Assembly: GCA_022402535.1 (NCBI GenBank)
Contig: JAKRSD010000030.1
Location: forward strand, 59,283-107,435
DNA: 48,153 nt
DNA from: Flavobacteriales bacterium
GTDB lineage: Bacteria; Bacteroidota; Bacteroidia; CAIKAF01
Reading direction: 5' to 3'
Shown here piece by piece: positions 25,496-33,498 of the stretch (positions are counted from its first letter, which is position 1; each line of letters begins with the position of its first letter). Made by a program: the position numbers and the translations under genes. Below the pieces are notes generated by a model, which was not told the DNA's origin, ran no database searches, and saw only the letters and a list, made by a program, of their open reading frames with translations.

Positions 25496-26641
25496 ATGTC
25501 CGCAGAAAAAATACATACCGAATTTGCAAAGCGCTTTGGAATGGGCGGAACCCTTTTTCAGGCCCCGGGAAGAATCAATCTCATCGGCGAACATACCGAT
25601 TATAACCAGAGCTGGGTATTACCTGCTTCCATCAACCGGTATATATCCGCAGAAATTAAACCAAACAATACCCAAACCATTCGTGCGTATTCAATCGATT
25701 TTGATGAAGAAGTGCAACTTAATCTGCATGACTTGCCAAAGAAAAATCATTGGAGCAATTACATCTTAGGCGTAGCGGCAGAAATGCAACGGGCAGGTTA
25801 TTCCATTCCGGGGTTTGATTGTGTGATAAGCGGAGATATTCCCCAAGGGGCGGGATTATCTTCTTCGGCCGCCTTGGAAGCGGTAATTGCCGTGGGCTTA
25901 AATGATTTGCTTCAGCTTCACATTCCGCGTGAAAAACTGGCTCAGATCTGCCAATCGGCAGAACATAATTATGCCGGCGTCCCTTGCGGAATAATGGATC
26001 AGTTTGCCTCCCTGATGGGAAAAGAAAACCAAGCCATTCAACTTGATTGCCGAACATTAACCTACACATATTTCCCCATTCCCGAAGGGGCGAGATGGCT
26101 TTTGTTGCACTCCGGCGTGAAGCACAAACTTGCCGATTCGGAATACGGAAAACGCCGAAATGAATGTGAACAGGGCGTAGAAGTATTGAATGCCCAATTT
26201 CCTGAAATCAAGAGCCTGAGAGATGCAAGTCTTCAACAGCTTCATGCAGTGAAAGTAAAATTAACCGATACGGTGTTCAACCGCTGCAAATATGTGATTG
26301 AAGAAAACGAGCGGGTGGCATTATTCTGTCAAGCGTTGCAGCAAAATGATTTTGAAACCGCGGGAAAACTGCTCAATCAAACCCATGCCGGTTTATCGGA
26401 ATTGTACGAAGTAAGTTGTGAAGAATTGAATTTTCTTGTCAGGATAGCGATGGAAACCCGGCATGTGTATGGAGCTCGGCTAATGGGCGGTGGGTTCGGG
26501 GGCTGTACCCTGAATCTGCTGAAAGAGGATTTCTCCGAAAAGCAACTGCATGAAATTCAGCAACGATTTGAAAATACATTTGGATATAAACCCTTGGTCA
26601 TTGATGTAAAAACGGGTAAAGGGGCTTCCGTAAAAGATTAA
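25496..26641 (+). CDS. galK: Galactokinase
   Basis: 381 residues from the ATG at 25496; an in-frame GTG-type start 41 codons upstream would overlap galM and adds nothing family-like. It phosphorylates alpha-D-galactose to galactose 1-phosphate with ATP in the Leloir pathway. Visible GHMP-kinase motifs: GRINLIGEHTDYN (substrate), GDIPQGAGLSSSAALE (ATP loop), CGIMDQFAS (catalytic Asp) and GGGFGGCTLNL (motif 3). No galT is in the window; galE is about 13 kb away. The stop overlaps the stop of the convergent T9SS gene by 4 bp. Confidence 0.96.
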   Translation: MSAEKIHTEFAKRFGMGGTLFQAPGRINLIGEHTDYNQSWVLPASINRYISAEIKPNNTQTIRAYSIDFDEEVQLNLHDLPKKNHWSNYILGVAAEMQRAGYSIPGFDCVISGDIPQGAGLSSSAALEAVIAVGLNDLLQLHIPREKLAQICQSAEHNYAGVPCGIMDQFASLMGKENQAIQLDCRTLTYTYFPIPEGARWLLLHSGVKHKLADSEYGKRRNECEQGVEVLNAQFPEIKSLRDASLQQLHAVKVKLTDTVFNRCKYVIEENERVALFCQALQQNDFETAGKLLNQTHAGLSELYEVSCEELNFLVRIAMETRHVYGARLMGGGFGGCTLNLLKEDFSEKQLHEIQQRFENTFGYKPLVIDVKTGKGASVKD

Positions 26642-29559
26642 CGGATAAGGGTTACATGTCCCAACAGTGTTTTTTCTGTGCCGTCTATATACACGATATC
26701 CACTTTGTACACATAAACCCCCTGCGGATAAAGCGTTCCTCTTTTGTTTTTTCCGTCCCAACCCTGATAAATATTATCCGTTTCAAACACTTTTTGGCCC
26801 CAGCGGTCTACAATCAGCGCATTAAAGGTTTTCACCCCATAATCAGATACGTACCAAACGTTGTTCAACTGATCTAAATTGGCAGGCGTAAATGCATTGG
26901 GAATAAACGGACCATCATGAAACACATCTACCTGAACCACGCTGTTGGCTTCGCAGCCGTTGGCATCGGTTACCACAAGAGAATAATGTGTGGAATTAGT
27001 AGGCCAGGCCAAGGGATTGGGACAATCATTACAACTCAGATTATAAGACGGAATCCAATAAATGGAGAGATTTCCCGTACCACCGCCATATCCCGGGGAT
27101 AAAGTCAGATAATCGCCCAATTGTATCTGATGATAGGTAGAATCCGTAGTAAGAGGCGGGGGCTCAGAAATGGAAGCGGTGAAGGTGGTATCACAGCCAC
27201 GGCTGTCTACCATGATAATGGTATAATTACCGGCAGGTAAGTTTGAAAATTGGTTACTTCCGCTTGCAGAGCCATTCAGATAGTAGGTATAAGGCGGATT
27301 ACCACTTAACGGCACAATCGTAATCGTTCCCGTGGGAATACCGTTACAAAGAATATCGGAAGAGAGTACATTTCCATTGATAGAATTACCCGTTCCCACA
27401 GTAAAATTTTGTGAATAATTACAGTTGTAAGTATCGGTTACCGTAAGTGTATAATTACCGCCCGTCATACCGGTTACATCTTCTGTAGCAGGTCCGTGGC
27501 TCCAAGAATAGTTAAAAGGACCCGTGCCTCCGTTTAGGCTTACATTAATTTCTCCATCAAACACATCGGGACAGGATTCATCTGTTATCTGCGCTTGAAA
27601 TTGAGGGGAAGAACTCAACGTAGAAATCTGTACCGATGCCTGTTCAGAGCAGTTGTTATCGTCCGTAACCGTAACGGTATAGCTTCCCTGAGGCAAACCG
27701 TTTGCCGTAGCTGTATTTTGCACCGGATTTGATGTCCATGAATAGGTATATGGAGCGGTACCGCCGGCGGCAACCACTGTAGCGGAACCATTCGTTCCAC
27801 CCGGACAGTTTACATCCGTAAAATTGGTATTCAATACAATTTCCGTAGGCTCTGTAACTGTATAATCGGCCGTAACCTCACAACCGTAGGCGTCAGAAAC
27901 CACTACTGAATAATTACCTGCATTCAGATTATTGATACTTAATGCCTGAGTAACGGGTACCGTATTCCATTCTGCGGTAACAGGAGCATCTCCCGATAAT
28001 ATATTCAGCGAAATGGCTCCATCTCCTGAGTTGAAACACGATAAATTACTGATCGTTTCCGAAAATGTAATTTCCGGGGCTACCGTAACCCATATGGTAT
28101 CGGGCGCACCGCAGGGCGGTGGCGTTTCATATATTATCTGATGGGTTCCAGGTCCTGCCAAAACAGGATCGAAAGTACCGAGTTGCGTATCTGTAATACC
28201 CGTTCCCGACCAAACGCCCCCTGTTTCCGAAACCTGAAGATTTACAGCAGCTGCCCCAAAACAAAAGGTAGTGGGTTGAGTGATTACCGGCGGTACGGGA
28301 GGGATATAATCAAAGAAAACAGAATCCACAGTAGTGCATCCCAGTGAATTGGTAGCCGTAAGATAAAACCAGGTATCTACCGTGGGCGAAGGGTCAATAT
28401 TTTGAGGTAATACGGCACTTCCGCCTGTTGGGGTTGGAAAAGCATATGCGGGATTGGATGTCCATTGGTATGTGGTTGATGAAGTTAAGGTTTGCGCCAC
28501 GGTACCTGGAGGAGCCGGAACCGTATAAATAGATGCCGTTTGCGGTGTACAGGAATTATCGTTGATTGTGGAATTGATATTTCCCGAATTATAGGTTATG
28601 GTAGAAGGGCCACAACTAGACACTCCCGTAAAAGAAATCGTTGCATTTGTGAGCGCACCTACATCCGCCCCAATACAGTCATAAATCTGCACTGACCAGC
28701 CGCCCTGCGTGGCATCACATCCATAAATGGGACTCCAGTTATTGTTATTGGTATTGTAGTTCCCAGGAGTCCCCTGACCATAAATTCCAAACGTTCCTGT
28801 TAATGGGGTTGGAGCGCCACACATAGCCAACAAATTCGTATTCTGGGTAGAAAAACATAAATTGTTTACATTATCCCCACCATTGCAACAGCATCCGTTT
28901 CCCGCATTAATGGCTTCAGGGTGAGGTGCCAGCGGAATAACAGGACTTCCACAACTGGGCGGGCCAATCAAAAAGAATCCTAAATCTGAAACATAAGTAT
29001 GGGGAGCGGTAAAACATACTGTTACCTGCGTGGTAGCTGAAACCGGAAAAGGATCGGCCGGAGGATTGTAATACGTAAAATTATCCTGGGTAGTCATGGC
29101 GGCACTCAGCACAAAAGCCGAACATCCCGCTGCAACAGGATTTATGGTTACCGTATTATTTTTAAACCAAACCCAGGCTCTGTAACAGCCCACAATGTTT
29201 CCGCCGCCATCGGTAATCACCACCCGGTACCCCCCTGATGCTAACCCGGAAATGGTTGAAGTGGGCACGTTACTTTCTGTAGATAAAGGAGTCCATGAAT
29301 TGGTGGGAAGATTATAGGTAAACCAGTTAAATGTCCATCCCGGCACTCCGGAGGGTGGTGTAGCCGTAAGGGATGGATTTAAAATCTGACCCGTAGCCGT
29401 AGGCGAACAAAAAATAAAGATAGGATCATTGGTGGCACCATTGGTGTAGTTTGTGGTTTGCGTAATCGTAGCTCCCGGTGCCGTTAATTGGGCATGTATT
29501 CTGACACCAGAAAACAATCCTACTGAAAAAAGTAAAATGAGCGTGTAGAATTTTTTCAT
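26638..29559 (-). CDS. T9SS type B protein with P-domain-like region and SprB repeats
   Basis: 973 residues. A signal peptide (ending IHAQ) is followed by an N-terminal beta region, then a stretch at about 145-320 resembling the proprotein-convertase P domain (FTAPHTYVSDLGFFLIGP ... GGWSVQIYDCIGADVGAL), an Ig-like part, four SprB-type repeats (about 500-800; SC-x-G-x-G and PYTYSW / GSYTVTVTD patterns) and a gliding-motility-associated C-terminal domain (FIPNAFTPANLDQLNN, VDRWGQ, WDGKN) ending in HVTLIR. SprB repeats are known from the Flavobacterium gliding adhesin; here they suggest a surface adhesin exported by the T9SS. An unusual CCCNGG cluster lies near residue 225. No close same-strand neighbour. 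Confidence 0.92.
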   Translation of the reverse strand: MKKFYTLILLFSVGLFSGVRIHAQLTAPGATITQTTNYTNGATNDPIFIFCSPTATGQILNPSLTATPPSGVPGWTFNWFTYNLPTNSWTPLSTESNVPTSTISGLASGGYRVVITDGGGNIVGCYRAWVWFKNNTVTINPVAAGCSAFVLSAAMTTQDNFTYYNPPADPFPVSATTQVTVCFTAPHTYVSDLGFFLIGPPSCGSPVIPLAPHPEAINAGNGCCCNGGDNVNNLCFSTQNTNLLAMCGAPTPLTGTFGIYGQGTPGNYNTNNNNWSPIYGCDATQGGWSVQIYDCIGADVGALTNATISFTGVSSCGPSTITYNSGNINSTINDNSCTPQTASIYTVPAPPGTVAQTLTSSTTYQWTSNPAYAFPTPTGGSAVLPQNIDPSPTVDTWFYLTATNSLGCTTVDSVFFDYIPPVPPVITQPTTFCFGAAAVNLQVSETGGVWSGTGITDTQLGTFDPVLAGPGTHQIIYETPPPCGAPDTIWVTVAPEITFSETISNLSCFNSGDGAISLNILSGDAPVTAEWNTVPVTQALSINNLNAGNYSVVVSDAYGCEVTADYTVTEPTEIVLNTNFTDVNCPGGTNGSATVVAAGGTAPYTYSWTSNPVQNTATANGLPQGSYTVTVTDDNNCSEQASVQISTLSSSPQFQAQITDESCPDVFDGEINVSLNGGTGPFNYSWSHGPATEDVTGMTGGNYTLTVTDTYNCNYSQNFTVGTGNSINGNVLSSDILCNGIPTGTITIVPLSGNPPYTYYLNGSASGSNQFSNLPAGNYTIIMVDSRGCDTTFTASISEPPPLTTDSTYHQIQLGDYLTLSPGYGGGTGNLSIYWIPSYNLSCNDCPNPLAWPTNSTHYSLVVTDANGCEANSVVQVDVFHDGPFIPNAFTPANLDQLNNVWYVSDYGVKTFNALIVDRWGQKVFETDNIYQGWDGKNKRGTLYPQGVYVYKVDIVYIDGTEKTLLGHVTLIR

Positions 29560-29720
29560 TTCAAGTGCATGATTTTCCTTTCACAACCCCGTAAAAAGTA
29601 AACCTTTAAATAATGATACTGATTGTATTAACAGTTTAATACTGTGCGAATCTAGATATTAAACAAAAAAAAACAAACCAATTCGGAAATAAAATATAAA
29701 CTTTATTTAACAAACAAAGT
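29560..29720 (-). promoter_or_regulatory. Upstream region of the SprB-repeat gene with a palindrome
   Basis: AT-rich and without a gene. GTATTAA-CAGT-TTAATAC (29625-29642) is a 7-bp inverted repeat 66 bp before the ATG and could be an operator. No clear TAnnTTTG box was found. A run of nine A residues lies near 29667-29675. Confidence 0.3.
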
Positions 29721-29729
29721 CAATAAAAC

Positions 29730-29760
29730 ACAGAAGAGGGCTTGGTAAACCCTCTTCTGT
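29730..29760 (-). terminator. Second hairpin after the SulP gene
   Basis: A perfect 11-bp stem ACAGAAGAGGG / CCCTCTTCTGT has a 9-base loop. On the minus strand it is followed by GTTTTATT, a mediocre T-tract. It may back up the stronger terminator at 29836-29865 or end a short separate transcript. Confidence 0.55.
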
Positions 29761-29830
29761 ATAAAAACCAACACCTATGAAAAAACTATACTATCAGAAA
29801 CACAAGGATTTATAATTTGTTTAAATTTTC

Positions 29831-29865
29831 TAAAAATAAGCGGGCAACTTGCGTTACCCGCTTAT
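29831..29865 (-). terminator. Rho-independent terminator of the dab/SulP operon
   Basis: A 9-bp stem ATAAGCGGG / CCCGCTTAT is extended by AAC / GTT around a TTGC loop. On the minus strand it runs straight into TTTTTAG. It lies about 80 bp after the SulP stop. Confidence 0.88.
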
Positions 29866-29947
29866 ACCATGAAAACAAACACCTGTATAAAACCGTGTCA
29901 AGGAATAAACAGGAGCGCCCCAAAAAGGTTTACAATTGCATTATTTT

Positions 29948-31582
29948 TTAGTGATGAATGGGCGTTTTCTTTTTTCTACCTGCTAAATCATGGTTTGAAA
30001 AAGAGGAATGTTCTTGTAAGCCGGCTATAATAAACACCCCTCCTTCGCGCTCATAGTCGCTTTTATAATGCTGTAAATTTTCCATTACGGTATGGTCTAT
30101 TAAATTGGCATTGGTAAAATCAATACAAATCGATTTCCCTCTGGGCAGACTGTCGAGCGATTTTTTCAGTTTGATGTAATTACTGAAAACGGCCGAATGA
30201 AAAACATGTACCGTGAATTTATCATCGAGCGTGGTTACCGTAAACATGGGCTTAAACATGTATTTGGCCGGCAATCCATTTTTAAAGTGAAATAAAAATT
30301 TGACCACAATTCCGGCAGCGATTCCCAAAAGCAGATCGGTTGAGAGGGTTATCAAAATGGTTACTGAAAAAATTACAAATTGTTCCATTCCGATTTTATA
30401 GGTTTTAAAAAACTCTTTCGGCGAAGCCAGCCGATATCCCGTAAAAATAAGCATGGCTGCTAGGGCTGTGAGCGGAATCTGATGAATCAATAATGGGAAA
30501 AAGGCGACAAAAATGAGCAGAAACAAGCCATGAAAAACATTTGACCACCAGGTTCTGCCACCGTTATTAATGTTAGCAGAACTTCGCACAATTTCCGAAA
30601 TCATGGGTAAACCGCCTATCAAACCGGCCAATGTGTTGCCTACCCCAACACCGATTAAATCCCTGTTCATATCTGATTTTCTTTTATAGGGGTCAATAGA
30701 ATCAATGGCTTTGGAACTCAGCAAAGATTCCAGACTGCCCACTAAAGCAAACATGATGATGTATTTGAAAGAGGTAAACGTGAAAAGCGCCGAAAAATCA
30801 GGAAATGTAACCGCCGAAATTAAATTATCGGGTAGGGTAACCAAAAATTTAGGTCCGATGGAATACTCATGATTATCCAAAAACAGATACGTGTGTTCGT
30901 GCTCTAAATCAAAATATCGGCCTATCGGGATGGCAATAAGCAAAACCAATAAAGGAGCGGGAATCATTTTGATGTATTTGTTTTTAAACAGAGGAAGAAT
31001 AAACAGCACCAACAGACTGACTATTCCGATGATGGCAATTTCAGGATTCATCTGGGAAAAACTGTGTGGAATTTCAGCCATGAGGCCTATTGTTTCCTTG
31101 GCTTCGGGTTTCACACCGAAAAGCACATGTACCTGTTTTGCAATGATGATAATACCAATAGCCGCCATCATGCCGTGTACTGCCGCTGAGGGGAAAAAGT
31201 CGCTCAACACACCCGATTTTAAAATACCGAATACAATCTGAAGCAAACCGGCAATCACAATCACGGCAAGCGTGAGCTTATAACCCAACAGGGGATCCCC
31301 GTTACCAAGTTCTTCAACCGCCCCCAAGGCAATCACAATCAGGCCTGCAGCAGGCCCTTTGATGGTAAGATTTGAACCCCCGAAAAAGCTGACCAACACT
31401 CCGCCTATTATAGCGGTAAAAGTGCCCGAAACCGGAGGAAATCCGCTTGCCATTGAAATACCAAGACACAAGGGAAGCGCAATTAAAAATACTAAAAAAC
31501 CGGACACCAGATCCTGTTTCCAGTTTTCTCGAAGTCCCGCCAATCCTTTTTTGGGAATTCCTAAATTAGAGTTTGAATTCAT
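29948..31582 (-). CDS. SulP-family inorganic anion (probable bicarbonate) transporter
   Basis: 544 residues. An inner-membrane SulP/SLC26-type protein with about 12-14 hydrophobic segments up to residue 415 (first signature LVSGFLVFLIALPLCLGISMASG) and a C-terminal STAS domain (about 435-530; ICIDFTNANLIDHTVMENL). SulP proteins carry sulfate, bicarbonate (BicA) or dicarboxylates. The position directly after dabA-dabB (28 bp) favours bicarbonate, but the sequence alone does not prove it. It is the last gene of the operon and is followed by a strong terminator. Confidence 0.92.
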   Translation of the reverse strand: MNSNSNLGIPKKGLAGLRENWKQDLVSGFLVFLIALPLCLGISMASGFPPVSGTFTAIIGGVLVSFFGGSNLTIKGPAAGLIVIALGAVEELGNGDPLLGYKLTLAVIVIAGLLQIVFGILKSGVLSDFFPSAAVHGMMAAIGIIIIAKQVHVLFGVKPEAKETIGLMAEIPHSFSQMNPEIAIIGIVSLLVLFILPLFKNKYIKMIPAPLLVLLIAIPIGRYFDLEHEHTYLFLDNHEYSIGPKFLVTLPDNLISAVTFPDFSALFTFTSFKYIIMFALVGSLESLLSSKAIDSIDPYKRKSDMNRDLIGVGVGNTLAGLIGGLPMISEIVRSSANINNGGRTWWSNVFHGLFLLIFVAFFPLLIHQIPLTALAAMLIFTGYRLASPKEFFKTYKIGMEQFVIFSVTILITLSTDLLLGIAAGIVVKFLFHFKNGLPAKYMFKPMFTVTTLDDKFTVHVFHSAVFSNYIKLKKSLDSLPRGKSICIDFTNANLIDHTVMENLQHYKSDYEREGGVFIIAGLQEHSSFSNHDLAGRKKKTPIHH

Positions 31583-31610
31583 GATATAAAAATTAAATTT
31601 TTAAACTGTA

Positions 31611-33488
31611 TTAAGCTGATCGATATGGGTTTTCGTGGTTATTTTTTACATGCGGACCCAAAAATAACCGCGCATAAATTCGGATTAGAGCAATCCCGCC
31701 CACAATAAAGCTGATGGCATTAAAAAAAGCCAGAAAAAACTGATTTTCGTGGATATGACTAAATATTAAATCTTCTCCTAAAAAGGAAAAACTAACAGGA
31801 AATCCCATCAACCCAAGTACTGCTAATAAAAACACAAACGAAAGGCGTGGATATTCATACACATGACCGTAATAGCCGTTGAGTGAAAAATGGTCAGGCT
31901 CATGATTTTTGAGCATTTTAAGACTAACATACCCTAAAATCCCTGCAGGAATAATTCCGCTGAGATATATCAGACTATGAGAAAAATCAAAATGCTCATT
32001 AAAGGAAACTGCCAGTGTAATCCAAAAATGAGCCATTATTACCAAAAGCCAAGCAAGACGTGGAAGCTTCCGCTCTGAAAAAGCTTTTAGCACCATAATC
32101 ATTGCTATAAACGAAAAAACCTCGGGGATATAATTCAATATATAGGACGGGATATATTCCTGATGAAAGTGAAAATAAATACCTACCAGATAGACCGGAA
32201 TAAAGAACAAAAACACATTTTTCATATTCAAAAAATCGAGCTTGTGGCCTGCTTTTTTTAGTGGAGTAAACGCAATTTTATTCATCAGTCTATCTAAATT
32301 CCATTCTTTGAGCGAAAGCAGATATATGGAATTGCTGAGCCTTGAAGGAAAATATGCTCCCCCTTTTTGGCTATTTTCTTTGTAGTTGTAAAACTGATCT
32401 CTGATTAAATAACTTACCACAGAAGGGGATACCAAAAGTTGATAGGTGCGTAAAAATGCATTTCCTGCAAAATGAATTAATGCCAAATTTTCGAATCCTG
32501 CCGCCACTTCCATAAAAATGATTCCAATCTGCACAATGGATGAATACGCAATCTGGCTTTTTACGGTGGATTGAACGCGGGCGATAAAAAAAGCTACAAC
32601 AGCTGTTGTAAAACCAAGCAAACCGATTAAAATGCGAACTACAGGCTGATGCTCCCAAAAGGGAAACGTGCGCAGAAGCAGAAAAACCCCAAAATGCACT
32701 GAAAGGGAACCATAAAATATGGCACTGGACGGAGTGGGCCCTTCCATGGCTCTGGGCAACCACGACGAAAACGGAAGCTGCGCGGATTTAGCGGCGGCGG
32801 CAATCAAAAGCATGAAGGAAATAAACATGCCTATTTCGCTATGCGATGATATATGCTCATGTACCAAATCGTAATTATTGAGCCGGAGAAAGGTTATATT
32901 TTCATGCCACAGATGATGGCTGGCCCACATGGCAAGCAGTATACCCACATCGCCGATGCGGTAAATGGAAAATACTTTCACGGCATTACTTACAGGCAAA
33001 TAGCGGTTACGATAAAAAGCAATCAGTAAAAAAGACGAAAGCCCCAACACTTCCCAGCCAATAAACAGTGTTTCGAAATTGCCTGAAAAAATGGTAATGT
33101 TATATCCCAGATAAAAAAACAAAACCGTATTGAAAAACCGCTTGTAGCCTACCTCCCGGTGAAGATAATAACGGCTGTACGCTATTATCAGAAAGGTTAA
33201 AAATGAACCGACAAACAGATATACGGCCGTTACTTTATCGAAATAAAAATCTATGAGAAATTCATAGGATTCGGAACGATATACCACAAATTCTTTCAGG
33301 TTTAGCGTTTCAAAACCGGAAATAACCCATAGCACAAAAAAGCCGATAAAGAGAAGCAGATTCAATCCTGTGGTTATATAGGCCGTTCGTGACAACCATT
33401 TCTCACTGCCGGGTTTAATGAACAGACTGACCAAAAACCCAAATAACGGAATCAGAATAAACAACTGAATAATCCAAACGATATCCAT
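31611..33488 (-). CDS. dabB: DabB, proton-conducting NuoL-like subunit of the inorganic-carbon transporter
   Basis: 625 residues, a polytopic membrane protein of the Proton_antipo_M (NuoL/MrpA-like) family. Visible: SGNFETLFIGWEVLGLSSFLLIAFYR (antiporter core with Glu), AAAKSAQLPFSSWLPRAMEGPTPSSA (conserved Lys and the PTPSSA loop) and a His-rich HFGVFLLLRTFPF segment. In the DAB complex this subunit is thought to couple ion flow to CO2 hydration by DabA. The assignment as DabB rather than a respiratory-complex subunit rests on the dabA gene 10 bp upstream and the lack of any other nuo or mrp gene. It is longer than many DabB proteins. Confidence 0.9.
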   Translation of the reverse strand: MDIVWIIQLFILIPLFGFLVSLFIKPGSEKWLSRTAYITTGLNLLLFIGFFVLWVISGFETLNLKEFVVYRSESYEFLIDFYFDKVTAVYLFVGSFLTFLIIAYSRYYLHREVGYKRFFNTVLFFYLGYNITIFSGNFETLFIGWEVLGLSSFLLIAFYRNRYLPVSNAVKVFSIYRIGDVGILLAMWASHHLWHENITFLRLNNYDLVHEHISSHSEIGMFISFMLLIAAAAKSAQLPFSSWLPRAMEGPTPSSAIFYGSLSVHFGVFLLLRTFPFWEHQPVVRILIGLLGFTTAVVAFFIARVQSTVKSQIAYSSIVQIGIIFMEVAAGFENLALIHFAGNAFLRTYQLLVSPSVVSYLIRDQFYNYKENSQKGGAYFPSRLSNSIYLLSLKEWNLDRLMNKIAFTPLKKAGHKLDFLNMKNVFLFFIPVYLVGIYFHFHQEYIPSYILNYIPEVFSFIAMIMVLKAFSERKLPRLAWLLVIMAHFWITLAVSFNEHFDFSHSLIYLSGIIPAGILGYVSLKMLKNHEPDHFSLNGYYGHVYEYPRLSFVFLLAVLGLMGFPVSFSFLGEDLIFSHIHENQFFLAFFNAISFIVGGIALIRIYARLFLGPHVKNNHENPYRSA

Positions 33489-33498
33489 AACACCTCTA

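Noticed and set aside
29772-29814. Short ATG-AAA-AAA frame between the two hairpins (12 codons)
   Set aside because: Too short to support as a gene, and the surrounding hairpins work as minus-strand terminators.
31611-33488. NuoL of respiratory complex I
   Set aside because: No other nuo genes are adjacent and dabA lies 10 bp upstream, so DabB is the better reading.
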